Positions 24,683 to 32,489 of a stretch of DNA of 64,000 bases are shown here, piece after piece. Source of the DNA: Actinomadura rifamycini DSM 43936 (GTDB lineage Bacteria; Actinomycetota; Actinomycetes; Streptosporangiales; Streptosporangiaceae); the NCBI RefSeq assembly GCF_000425065.1, contig NZ_AULB01000036.1, forward strand, positions 1 through 64,000, read 5' to 3'. The translations under genes were made by a program, and so were the position numbers. The notes below the pieces were generated by a model. That model had not been told where the DNA came from. It saw only the letters and a list, made by a program, of their open reading frames with translations, and searched no databases. Position 1 is the first letter of the stretch, and the number at the start of each line of letters is the position of its first letter.

Positions 24683-25618
24683 ATGGCAGGTCGCACCCCC
24701 TCACCAGCACCGGCGTACCGTCGGCCTGCCTACCGCCACGTCCCGTCCCGCCGCCCGCCGCGCCGCACCCCGGACGGGACGGTCGCGGGCGTCGTCGGCG
24801 GCGCCGCGGCCGTCGTGGTCCTCGCGGTCCTCGGGTTCTCGTTCTTCGGCGGCGGCGACCCGATCGGCGCCTTCACCGGCACGTACCGGCAGGCCGCGGT
24901 CGACCGGGAGACCGCCACCGACAACCGGCTGTACGCGACGGGCGAGCTGACCCCCGTGAACTGCGCGCTGCCGCGCCTGGAGCCCGGCGGCGCGTCCATG
25001 CGCCGGTTCATGGACGTCCTGAGCGACTGCCTCGACGCCTCGTGGGGCCGCCAGTTCACGAAGGCCGGCATGGCGTTCGACGTGCCCGACCGCGTGTTCT
25101 GGCGGGAGGCCGGGCGGAGCCCGTGCGGCACGTACCCGAGCCCCGGCTCGTCCGCGTTCTACTGCCCGGCGAACAACACGATGTACGTCGGCGTCGACCA
25201 CATCGTCGAGACGTCGGGCGGCGAGCCGCTGGCGAACTTCGCCGTCTTCGCCCGGGTCGTCGCGCACGAGTACGGCCACCACGTCCAGAACCTCGCAGGG
25301 ATCCTGCTGTACGGGAACCGGCTGATGGAGGACGCCGACCCGCTCGGCCGCGCGGAGGCGAGCCGGCGCATCGAGCTGCAGGCGCAGTGCTTCGCGGGGG
25401 CGTTCCTCGGCGCGGAGCGCGGCACGCTGCCGATGACGCGCGACCAGGTCGTCGCCATGATCGAGGACGTCCGGGGGCGGGGCGACGAGAACCTGCCGCC
25501 CGCGCGGCGCGACCACGGGTCCGGCCGCACGTACGCGGGCTGGGTCGTCACCGGGTTCGAGGACGGCGAGCTCGCCGTCTGCAACACGTGGACGGTCCCG
25601 CCCGCCGAGGTGAGCTGA
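24683..25618 (+). CDS. Neutral zinc metallopeptidase (YpfJ-like)
   Basis: 311 aa. Basic, Pro-rich cytoplasmic N-terminus, one TM anchor (residues about 34-55), then an external peptidase domain. The zinc motif HEYGHH is at 195-200, with Glu from the later ELQAQCFAGAFLG helix. Four or more Cys (NCALP, SDCLD, SPCGT, YCPAN) suggest disulfides. Pfam-type Zn_peptidase (PF04228). Substrates unknown; probably envelope protein turnover. Confidence 0.88.
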   Translation: MAGRTPSPAPAYRRPAYRHVPSRRPPRRTPDGTVAGVVGGAAAVVVLAVLGFSFFGGGDPIGAFTGTYRQAAVDRETATDNRLYATGELTPVNCALPRLEPGGASMRRFMDVLSDCLDASWGRQFTKAGMAFDVPDRVFWREAGRSPCGTYPSPGSSAFYCPANNTMYVGVDHIVETSGGEPLANFAVFARVVAHEYGHHVQNLAGILLYGNRLMEDADPLGRAEASRRIELQAQCFAGAFLGAERGTLPMTRDQVVAMIEDVRGRGDENLPPARRDHGSGRTYAGWVVTGFEDGELAVCNTWTVPPAEVS

Positions 25619-25653
25619 ACCGGACGCACCCGGCCGGGTGCTCTACCCGCGGA

Positions 25654-25675
25654 ACATGAGCACACGTACTCATGT
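25654..25675. promoter_or_regulatory. 22-bp imperfect palindrome (operator-like)
   Basis: ACATGAG and CTCATGT flank an 8-nt CACACGTA core that is itself nearly symmetric; 9 of 11 half-site positions match. It lies about 30-50 nt upstream of the start of the YiaA/B-type gene, where a regulator of the TetR kind could block the promoter. Confidence 0.5.
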
Positions 25676-25706
25676 GCGGGGCGCGTCCGGGCCGCAGACT
25701 CGCGGC

Positions 25707-26006
25707 ATGACGACACGTACACCGCCGCCCGCGCCGCCCGGCTCCGCCGCGTTCTTCGTCCAGGCCGTGATCTCGTTCGCGGTCTCCAGCGTCGCCGTCG
25801 TCCTCGGCGTCCTGTACCTGCCGGTCGACGAGTGGGTGCGCGCGTTCCTCGCGCTCGGCGTGCTCTACGTGATCACGTCGACGTTCACGCTGGCCAAGTG
25901 CGTCCGGGACCGGCAGGAGACGCAGACGCTCGCCGGCCGCGTCGACCAGGCCCGGCTCGACAAGCTGCTCGCGGAGCACGACCCGTACTCGCCCCAGAAC
26001 CTCTGA
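25707..26006 (+). CDS. YiaA/B-type two-helix membrane protein
   Basis: 99 aa from ATG 25707; an in-frame ATG at 25656 would overlap the palindrome. Two TM helices (AVISFAVSSVAVVLGVLYL and RAFLALGVLYVITSTFTLAK), then a charged KCVRDRQETQTLAGRVDQARLDKLLAEHDPY tail, the usual actinobacterial form of this family. Function unknown. Confidence 0.8.
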   Translation: MTTRTPPPAPPGSAAFFVQAVISFAVSSVAVVLGVLYLPVDEWVRAFLALGVLYVITSTFTLAKCVRDRQETQTLAGRVDQARLDKLLAEHDPYSPQNL

Positions 26007-26082
26007 GCCGGATCGTCCCGTTCTGTCTACTATGCCGTCACGGACCGTGTGAGCGGACTCACGCGATGAGTGCTAGCTAGCC

Positions 26083-26100
26083 TGCTTGCAATTGCAAGCA
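26083..26100. promoter_or_regulatory. 18-bp perfect palindrome, XRE operator
   Basis: TGCTTGCAATTGCAAGCA reads the same on both strands. It abuts a TAGCCT -10-like box (26078-26083) and sits 20 nt before the XRE gene, so autoregulation is the simple reading. A stronger -10, TACTAT (26028-26033), lies further upstream. Confidence 0.6.
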
Positions 26101-26120
26101 CCATGACGCAGGGTGGAGAC

Positions 26121-26606
26121 ATGGCGAGTTCGAAGGTCGGCTCGATCGGGGAGTACATCCGGGAGCAGCGCACGCGGGCGAAGATCTCGCTGCGCCAGCT
26201 CGCGGACGTCTCGGGGATCTCCAACCCGTATCTGAGCCAGATCGAGCGCGGCCTGCGCAAGCCGAGCGCCGAGATCCTGCAGCAGATCGCCAAAGGGCTG
26301 CGGATCTCCGCCGAAGCGCTGTACGTGCAGGCCGGAATCCTCGAGGACCGGGAGGCCGACACCGATGTGCAGGCCGCCGTCCGGGCCGACCTCCTCCTCA
26401 CCGAACGGCAGAAGCAGGTCCTTCTGGACATCTACGCGTCGTTCCTGAAGGAGAACGAAGCCACCGGAGTGCTCGACGACGTCCGGGACGAGACCGACGA
26501 CGAGACCGGCGACGAGATTGACGACGGGACCGGCGACGGGACCGGAGCGGACGTCGGCGGCGAGCACGGAGTCCACGACCAGAACGGAAAGGAAGAAGTC
26601 GGATGA
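26121..26606 (+). CDS. XRE-family regulator (Rv0474-like)
   Basis: 161 aa from ATG 26121; ATG 26103 would add six residues. N-terminal helix-turn-helix: SIGEYIREQRTRAKISLRQLADVSGISNPYLSQIERGLRKPSAEILQQIAKGL. A helical middle follows, then a strikingly acidic Asp/Thr/Gly tail. The gene overlaps the HBHA-like gene (ATGA). In mycobacteria the same order is Rv0474-hbhA-Rv0476, which supports orthology. Probably autoregulated through the palindrome at 26083-26100. Confidence 0.88.
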   Translation: MASSKVGSIGEYIREQRTRAKISLRQLADVSGISNPYLSQIERGLRKPSAEILQQIAKGLRISAEALYVQAGILEDREADTDVQAAVRADLLLTERQKQVLLDIYASFLKENEATGVLDDVRDETDDETGDEIDDGTGDGTGADVGGEHGVHDQNGKEEVG

Positions 26607-27046
26607 CGCTGGCCGGCAATCTTCGAGACAACAAGGCCGTCTACACCGTGGCCGGCGCCGGCGACTTCGCGGTGGAGAAGCTCCGCGAGATGCCCGAGCA
26701 GATGACCCGGGCGCGCGAGGTCGCGGAGAAGTACCAGGGCGAGGTCCGCGAGACCGTGTACCGGTACGGCGGGCAGTTCCGCGAGACCGTGGAGCGCTAC
26801 CGCGGCGAGGTCCGCGGCCGCGTCGACGGCACGGACCTGCCGGGCGCCGCCGTCACCTACGCGACCACGTTCGGCAACCGGGCCGCCGAGTTCATCGACG
26901 AGCTCGCCGAGCGCGGCCGCAAGGTCGTCCACCGCGAGGCCGCCGAGGTCGCCGAGATCACCGAGGCGAAGCCGCGCACCGCCCGCACCGCGCCGAAGCG
27001 CACGACGGCGCAGCGCAAGAGCACCGCGAAGAAGACCGGCTCCTGA
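26603..27046 (+). CDS. HBHA-like coiled-coil protein
   Basis: 147 aa. A long amphipathic helix/coiled coil (AVEKLREMPEQMTRAREVAEKYQGEVRE...) with internal YxGxxRETVxRY repeats, ending in a Lys/Arg/Ala/Thr-rich tail like the heparin-binding tail of mycobacterial HBHA. HBHA is a surface/lipid-associated adhesin also linked to lipid-domain organisation. Its start overlaps the XRE stop, so expression is coupled. Followed by a perfect terminator. Confidence 0.78.
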   Translation: MTLAGNLRDNKAVYTVAGAGDFAVEKLREMPEQMTRAREVAEKYQGEVRETVYRYGGQFRETVERYRGEVRGRVDGTDLPGAAVTYATTFGNRAAEFIDELAERGRKVVHREAAEVAEITEAKPRTARTAPKRTTAQRKSTAKKTGS

Positions 27047-27070
27047 CCCGACGGATCGGGGGCGCGCGCA

Positions 27071-27104
27071 CAGAGCCCGGCCGGGAACACCCGGCCGGGC
27101 TCTG
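27071..27104 (+). terminator. Perfect 15-bp terminator hairpin
   Basis: The CAGAGCCCGGCCGGG arm (27071-27085) and its exact complement (27090-27104) flank a 4-nt AACA loop, followed by TCGTCC. Ends the XRE-HBHA transcript. Confidence 0.8.
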
Positions 27105-27140
27105 TCGTCCTCCTGTCAGGGCCGAATAGTGTGGGTGGCG

Positions 27141-27194
27141 ATGAACGCGTGTGCGCGGCGTGAAGCCGCCGTCCGAGACGAGCAGGAGCGCTGA
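27141..27194 (+). CDS. 17-codon leaderless upstream ORF
   Basis: TAGTGT -10 box at 27127-27132, then ATG 27141 after 8 nt, as in leaderless genes here. It encodes MNACARREAAVRDEQER and stops 6 nt before the DUF2516 start. It also contains the AGGAG that could serve DUF2516, so its translation could couple to or mask that site. Confidence 0.35.
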   Translation: MNACARREAAVRDEQER

Positions 27195-27200
27195 TCACCG

Positions 27201-27566
27201 ATGGCGGGCTTCAACGTCCTGGAGTACTTCTTCTGGCTGCTGCTGATCATCGCGTTCGCGATGGAGGCGTGGGCGCTGATCGACTCCCTCACCGTGCCGC
27301 AGAACGCCTACGCGGCGGCGAGCAAGCAGAGCAAGAAGCTGTGGACGATCATCACGATCGTCTGCGCGGTGGTCGGGATGGCCTACGCCGTCGCGCCCGC
27401 GGCGCTCGGCGCCAGCCCGATCAGCCTGCTCCTCGGCATCCTTCCGGTCGCCGCGTTCCTCGGCGCCGCGATCTACCTCGCCGACGTCCGGCCGGCGGTC
27501 GCGCCGTTCAAGAAGCGCAACGGCGGCCGGGGCGGCCAGCGGCAGGGCCCGTACGGCCCCTGGTAG
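27201..27566 (+). CDS. DUF2516 membrane protein (Rv0476-like)
   Basis: 121 aa, three TM helices (EYFFWLLLIIAFAMEAWALID, WTIITIVCAVVGMAYAVAPAAL, ISLLLGILPVAAFLGAAIYLADVRP) and a basic Gly-rich end. DUF2516 proteins follow hbhA in mycobacteria, as here. Function unknown. Confidence 0.85.
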   Translation: MAGFNVLEYFFWLLLIIAFAMEAWALIDSLTVPQNAYAAASKQSKKLWTIITIVCAVVGMAYAVAPAALGASPISLLLGILPVAAFLGAAIYLADVRPAVAPFKKRNGGRGGQRQGPYGPW

Positions 27567-27673
27567 ACCGCCGGACCTGAGGTTTTCCGCAGGATCGGCG
27601 CTGCGGCGCGCCGCGGAAACCGTGCGGTCCGCCCCATGACGCCGCGGGGCCCGCCGAAAATAGCTTCGCTTGC

Positions 27674-29872
27674 ATGAACGACAAGCGAAGGTCCATGCCG
27701 GTCCGGGTCGCCCGGTGGAGCGCCGCGCACCCCTGGTCCGCCGTCGGCCTGTGGGTGCTGTTCGTCGCCGCGTGCCTCGCCCTCGGCACGGCGGCCGGCA
27801 CCGCCACCATCTCCGACGCCGAGTCCGGCGTGGGCGACTCCGGCCGCGCCGGGCGCATCGCGGCCGCCGGCGACTTCCCCGAGAAGGCCGAGGAGAACGT
27901 CCTCATCACCGCCCTCGACGGGCGGCTCGACCCCCGCGCCGCGCGCGCCGCGGCGGACGACGTCGTCCGCCGGATGACGGCCCTCCCCGAAGTGGAGTCG
28001 GTCGCCGCCCCCGTCGCCTCCCCGGACCGGACGGCCGTGCTCGTCCCGGTCACGATGAAGGGCGACACCGAGAACGCCGACCGGCGCGTCGACCCGCTCC
28101 TCGCGCAGAGCGCCGCCGTCCAGGACGCCCACCCCGGCCTCCGCGTCGAGCAGGTCGGCACCGGCTCCACCGCCAAGGGCCTCACCGAGACCCTGGGGGA
28201 GGACTTCGAGCGCGCCGAGTACATCAGCCTGCCGCTCACCCTGCTGATCATGCTGGCGGTGTTCGGCGCGCTGATCGCCGCCGCCGTCCCGGTCGTCCTC
28301 GCCCTCTCCTCGGTCGCCGCCGCGATCGGGCTCTCCGCCCTGATCTCCCACGTGCTGCCCGCCACCGGCGTCCTCAGCAACGTCATCCTGCTGATGGGCA
28401 TGGCCGTCGGCGTCGACTACTCGCTCTTCTACCTCAAGCGCGAACGCGAGGAGCGGCGGCGCGGACGCCCGGACGCGCTGGAGATCGCCGCCGAGACGTC
28501 CGGGCACACCGTCGTCGTGTCCGGCGGCACGGTCGTCGTCGCGATGGCCGGCCTCTACCTGGCCGGCGAGGCGACCTTCACCTCGCTCGCCACCGGCTCG
28601 ATCATCGTCGTCGCCGTCGCCGTCCTCGCGTCCCTCACCGTCCTGCCCGCGCTGCTCGCCAAGCTCGGCCCACGCGTCGACCGCCCCCGCATCCCCGTCC
28701 TGTGGCGGATGACCCTGCGCTCCGGCGAGTCGCGCCTGTGGCCCGTCCTGCTGCGCCCCGCGCTCCGCCACCCCGCGATCACCCTCGCCCTCTCCGCCGC
28801 CGCGCTGCTCCTGCTCGCCGCCCCGGCCCTCGACATGCGGCTCAAGCAGCCCGGCTCGGACGACCTGCCCCGCGACGTCCCCGTCATCCGCGCCATGGAC
28901 CGGCTCACCGCCGCCTTCCCCAGCGAGGGCACCGTCCACCGGGTCGCCGTCCGGGCGCCCGCCGAACGGTCCGGCGACGTCCGCGCCGCCCTCGCCGGCC
29001 TCGCCGCCCGCGCCGCCGCCGACCCCCTCTTCGCGCACGACCGCGCCCCCGAGATCCGCACGTCCCCCGACGGGCGCGTCCACCTGATGGACGTCGCCAC
29101 CCCGCACGCCCGCAGCAGCGACGAGGCCGCCCGCTCCCTCGAGACGCTCCGCGCCTGGCTGCCCGCCGCCCTCGACGGCCTCCCCGCCGAGCACGGCGTC
29201 GGCGGCAAACTCGCCGAAGGCGTCGACTTCACCGCCCACCTCGAGGAGCGGCTGCCCATCGTGGTCGGGTTCGTCCTGCTGCTCACCCTCGTGATGACCG
29301 GCCTCATCTTCCGGTCCGCCGTGATCGCCCTCTCGGCCGTCGCGCTGAACCTCCTGTCGGCGGCCGCCGCGTTCGGCGTCCTCGTGCTCGTCTTCCAGCA
29401 CACGTGGGCCGAAGGGATCCTCGACTTCCACTCGTCCGGCGCCGTCGTCTCCTGGCTGCCGCTCTTCCTGTTCGTCGTCCTGTTCGGCCTGTCGATGGAC
29501 TACCACGTGTTCGTCGTCTCCCGGATCCGCGAGGCCGCCCGCGACATGCCGACCCGCGCCGCCGTCGGCGCCGGCATCACCCGCTCCGCCGGCGTCGTCA
29601 CCAGCGCCGCCGTCGTGATGGTCGCCGTCTTCGCGATCTTCGGGACGCTCAGCATCGTCGAGTTCAAGCAGCTCGGCGTCGGTCTCGCCGCCGCGATCCT
29701 CATCGACGCCGTCGTCATCCGGATCTTCGTGCTGCCCGCCCTGATGGCCCTGCTCGGCGCCGCGAACTGGTGGCCCGGCCGCGTCCCCGGCCGCGGCCCC
29801 GCCCGCCCCCGCCGACGCGACCGTCCCCGACCTCCCGCTTCCCGCCCGCCGCTGACCGGCGGTGCGGCATGA
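27674..29872 (+). CDS. MMPL/RND family transporter
   Basis: 732 aa. 12 TM helices in two repeats of 1+5, each with a large external domain after the first helix. Transmembrane signatures are GMAVGVDYSLFYLKREREER (first half) and FGLSMDYHVFVVSRIREA (second half), the proton-relay Asp-Tyr motifs of MmpL-type lipid/drug exporters. Usual length for actinobacterial MMPL. Could export lipids or hydrophobic compounds; no regulator adjacent. Confidence 0.9.
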   Translation: MNDKRRSMPVRVARWSAAHPWSAVGLWVLFVAACLALGTAAGTATISDAESGVGDSGRAGRIAAAGDFPEKAEENVLITALDGRLDPRAARAAADDVVRRMTALPEVESVAAPVASPDRTAVLVPVTMKGDTENADRRVDPLLAQSAAVQDAHPGLRVEQVGTGSTAKGLTETLGEDFERAEYISLPLTLLIMLAVFGALIAAAVPVVLALSSVAAAIGLSALISHVLPATGVLSNVILLMGMAVGVDYSLFYLKREREERRRGRPDALEIAAETSGHTVVVSGGTVVVAMAGLYLAGEATFTSLATGSIIVVAVAVLASLTVLPALLAKLGPRVDRPRIPVLWRMTLRSGESRLWPVLLRPALRHPAITLALSAAALLLLAAPALDMRLKQPGSDDLPRDVPVIRAMDRLTAAFPSEGTVHRVAVRAPAERSGDVRAALAGLAARAAADPLFAHDRAPEIRTSPDGRVHLMDVATPHARSSDEAARSLETLRAWLPAALDGLPAEHGVGGKLAEGVDFTAHLEERLPIVVGFVLLLTLVMTGLIFRSAVIALSAVALNLLSAAAAFGVLVLVFQHTWAEGILDFHSSGAVVSWLPLFLFVVLFGLSMDYHVFVVSRIREAARDMPTRAAVGAGITRSAGVVTSAAVVMVAVFAIFGTLSIVEFKQLGVGLAAAILIDAVVIRIFVLPALMALLGAANWWPGRVPGRGPARPRRRDRPRPPASRPPLTGGAA

Positions 29873-29906
29873 TCGGACCCGCCGCCGCGACGACAAGGAG
29901 GCCGCC

Positions 29907-30635
29907 ATGACCGCGCACGGACGCACGACCCGGCTGGAACTCGACGACCAGAACCTCCGCGAGTGGGAGGCGGTCGTCCTCGAATCCGGACCCGACGGGA
30001 TCGTCCTCGACCGCTCGGCGTTCTACCCGGGCGGCGGCGGGCAGCCGCCGGACCACGGCGTCCTCCTCTGGCAGGGCGTCCAGACCCGCATCGCCGGCGT
30101 CCGCAAGGGCGACGACCCGGTCCTCCTGCCCGCCGAAGACGACCCGCTCCCGCCCGCCGGGACCGTGGTGCGCGGCGCCGTCGAGGACGACCGCCGCACC
30201 GCCCTCATGCGCACCCACTCCGGCCTGCACCTGCTGTGCGGCGTCGTGTTCCGCGACTTCGGCTGCCTCGTCACCGGCGGCAACATGGAGCCGCTGACCG
30301 CCAGGATGGACTTCGACCTGCGCGAAGTCCCGCCGAACTTCAAGCAGACCGTCGAGGACGCCTGCAACGCCGAGGTCGAGGCGAACCGCCGCATCGACGT
30401 CCGCACCCTCCCGCGCGCCGAGGCGTTCGCGATCCCCGACATCGTCCGCACCGCCACCAACCTGGTCCCGCCCGAGGTCCAGGACGTCCGCATCGTCGAC
30501 ATCGTCGGCCTCGACACCCAGGCCGACGGCGGCACCCACGTCGGCTCCACCAAGCAGATCGGCCGCATCACCGTGGCCAAGGTCGAGAACAAGGGCCGCG
30601 GCTTCCGCCGCCTCCGCATCAAGATCACCGATTGA
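29907..30635 (+). CDS. AlaX-type alanyl-tRNA editing protein
   Basis: 242 aa, ATG 29907 with AAGGAGG. Stand-alone editing domain homologous to AlaRS: DRSAFYPGGGGQPPDHG, zinc His pair in THSGLHLL, and the GGTHVGST motif. The Cys that usually precedes GGTH in AlaRS is Asp here, so the zinc site may have only three protein ligands. It deacylates Ser-/Gly-tRNA(Ala). Confidence 0.88.
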   Translation: MTAHGRTTRLELDDQNLREWEAVVLESGPDGIVLDRSAFYPGGGGQPPDHGVLLWQGVQTRIAGVRKGDDPVLLPAEDDPLPPAGTVVRGAVEDDRRTALMRTHSGLHLLCGVVFRDFGCLVTGGNMEPLTARMDFDLREVPPNFKQTVEDACNAEVEANRRIDVRTLPRAEAFAIPDIVRTATNLVPPEVQDVRIVDIVGLDTQADGGTHVGSTKQIGRITVAKVENKGRGFRRLRIKITD

Positions 30636-30717
30636 CCCCCAAGCCCGCCTGCGCGAACCGACCACGACGCCGAACCTCGTCCTGCTCCTGCGGCGCACAT
30701 GTCGGCGCACGGATATG

Positions 30718-30733
30718 TCGAACGCTAGTTCGA
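30718..30733. promoter_or_regulatory. Perfect actinobacterial SOS (LexA) box
   Basis: TCGAACGCTAGTTCGA: TCGAAC, four bases, GTTCGA, identical to the mycobacterial LexA consensus. It is the only full match I found in the window. It lies in the gap before the DprA-PRTase pair, whose -10 (TACATT 30775-30780) is 6 nt before the start. TAGTTC inside the box could be a second -10. Confidence 0.75.
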
Positions 30734-30786
30734 GAAACGGCCGCCCGGGAGTGGAGTCCGTGAAGCCCACCCCGTACATTGGAGCG

Positions 30787-31698
30787 ATGGACACGGTCAC
30801 GCCTGAGGAGCAAGCGGCTCTAGTGGCGCTGCTCCAGGTACGACCTGAGAAGATGCGCTGGAGCGATATCACCGCGGAGGTTCTCGAGGCGGGCAGCGCC
30901 GTCGAGGTGTGGGATCGTCTGGTCCCGCCCATGCTCACCGGTCTTCCGGGGGAACCTGACCCCCGCGAGGCGGCCGCCGCCGACATCCGTCGATGGGCGG
31001 AGGAGGGCAACACCCTTCTCACCATTCTGGACGGCGTGTATCCATCGCGTCTACGAGGTGTCCACCAAGCCCCTCCCGTGCTCTTCGCGCGCGGGACCCT
31101 CCGCACCGATGACCTGGCGGTATCGGTGGTGGGATCGCGGCAGGCGTCCGAGCGCGGCCTGCAGATCGCCGCCAACATTGCTCGTGAACTCGTCGCGCGT
31201 GACGTCACGGTGAGCGCCGGCCTCGCCCTGGGCATCGACACGGCGGCCCACCGAGCCGCCCTCGATCATGGCGGCCGCACGGTCGCGGTCATCGGAACGG
31301 GCATCAACAAGACGTACCCAGCGGCCAATCGTGCACTGCACCGCGAAATCGCGGACAGAGGGCTGCTCCTGTCCCAGTTCTGGCCGGACGCACCACCTCA
31401 GAAGCACAACTTCCTCATGCGCAACGCGACAATGTCGGGTTACGGCCTCGCCACGGTCGTGGTGGAGGCGGGCGAGCACAGTGGTGCCCGCGCCCAAGCC
31501 CGATTGGCCGTGGAACACGGCCGCCCGGTGATCCTGACGGACATGGTCGTTGAGCGCAATGACTGGGCGAAGGCGCTGGTCGACCGCCCGGGGGTGCATG
31601 TCGCCGGCGGTATGCGCGCGGTGGTGGCGGTCATCGACGGGCTGATCGCCGAGGAAGACCGAATCGACGCCGAGTTGCGCCGCCTGGTGTCCGCCTGA
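30787..31698 (+). CDS. DprA/Smf-like Rossmann protein of a two-gene cassette
   Basis: 303 aa, ATG 30787, leaderless. An N-terminal helical region of about 90 aa is followed by a full DprA Rossmann core: VVGSRQASERG (115-124), SAGLALGIDTAAH (143-155), GTGINKTYPAAN (170-181), FLMRNATMSGYGLATVVVEAGEHSGA (209-234). Chromosomal DprA loads RecA on incoming ssDNA. This copy lies apart from the usual rnhB/dprA/topA context and is paired 2 nt upstream of a PRTase-like gene. With the SOS box, it looks like a specialised, probably defence- or DNA-damage-linked, paralogue. Base composition is visibly less GC-rich than in the neighbours. Confidence 0.85.
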   Translation: MDTVTPEEQAALVALLQVRPEKMRWSDITAEVLEAGSAVEVWDRLVPPMLTGLPGEPDPREAAAADIRRWAEEGNTLLTILDGVYPSRLRGVHQAPPVLFARGTLRTDDLAVSVVGSRQASERGLQIAANIARELVARDVTVSAGLALGIDTAAHRAALDHGGRTVAVIGTGINKTYPAANRALHREIADRGLLLSQFWPDAPPQKHNFLMRNATMSGYGLATVVVEAGEHSGARAQARLAVEHGRPVILTDMVVERNDWAKALVDRPGVHVAGGMRAVVAVIDGLIAEEDRIDAELRRLVSA

Positions 31699-31700
31699 CC

Positions 31701-32489
31701 ATGCACGACGGTGATCTCATTCGGAGGCTGGGCGCGACCCTCGTCGCCACGGCCGGCGGTTACCTGCGCAACCCTGTTCGCCGGGAGTGGACAACCTGCA
31801 CCGTCTGCGCCACGCCCGTGTCCGGGTATCGCATGTGCTTCGCTTGCAATCAGGCTCGCGTCCACAGCGGGTTGGCCGATCGGGTCGCTGCCTTGACCTA
31901 CGCGGTTGAGGGCTCCCAGTCAGGCTATGTCATGCGGGGCTACAAGCGTGTACCGCCCATCGAGGAGCATCGCCGGATCGTGGCGATGCTCCTCCTGCTC
32001 GCCCTTCGCGGCCATGCTTCGTGCCCAGGCGTCCTCGCACGGGCGTCCCTGACGCATTGGGCGACGGTGCCTTCCCTGCCCATGAAACCGGGGGAGCACC
32101 CGTTCCATCGCATCGTCGGCGGGATCGCTCCGGGCAAGGAGGCGCCCCTGCGAGCACAGGCGGCAGTGGCCAATCCCCGAGGTGTGAACGGTACGCATTT
32201 CGTGGTGGACGTGCCGCTGCCCGTGGGCTCGCACGTGCTGCTCATGGACGACACCTGGGTGAAGGGCGGGCATGCCCAATCGGCTGTGCTCGCCCTTCGC
32301 GCGGCAGGGGCCCGAAAGGTGTCCGTCCTGGTGGTCGCGCGCTGGATCAAGGAGCGCTTCGCAGAGAATGCGGCTTTCTTGAAGACGCTTCCGGATTATG
32401 ACCCTTGGCTCTGCCCATGGACGGGTGCAGGATGCCCGAACGCGTCACCGTCGGCGTCAGTCGGCTCAGCCCGGTCACCCTTTGCTTGA
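31701..32489 (+). CDS. Zinc-ribbon phosphoribosyltransferase-like protein (ComF-like)
   Basis: 262 aa. N-terminal zinc ribbon CTVC...CFAC (Cys33, 36, 46, 49), then a PRTase-type Rossmann fold with the PRPP loop MDDTWVKGGHAQS (residues 182-194), where canonical ComF has DDVxTTGAT. A C-terminal CPWTGAGCP (238-246) may be a second metal site. ComF-like proteins act with DNA uptake/recombination proteins; the substrate is unknown. Starts 2 nt after the DprA-like gene. The last ~15 residues look like read-through into foreign sequence, overlapping the GT87 gene by 94 nt antisense. Confidence 0.78.
   Translation: MHDGDLIRRLGATLVATAGGYLRNPVRREWTTCTVCATPVSGYRMCFACNQARVHSGLADRVAALTYAVEGSQSGYVMRGYKRVPPIEEHRRIVAMLLLLALRGHASCPGVLARASLTHWATVPSLPMKPGEHPFHRIVGGIAPGKEAPLRAQAAVANPRGVNGTHFVVDVPLPVGSHVLLMDDTWVKGGHAQSAVLALRAAGARKVSVLVVARWIKERFAENAAFLKTLPDYDPWLCPWTGAGCPNASPSASVGSARSPFA

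Noticed and set aside
27473-29926. Long minus-strand frame opposite the MMPL gene
   Set aside because: Gly/Asp/Glu repeats without motif; the plus-strand protein has all MMPL signatures.
30787-32489. Natural-competence locus (dprA with comF)
   Set aside because: No comEA/comEC or type IV pilus genes nearby, the PRPP loop and C-terminal CPWTG motif differ from ComF, and the pair is an isolated insertion.
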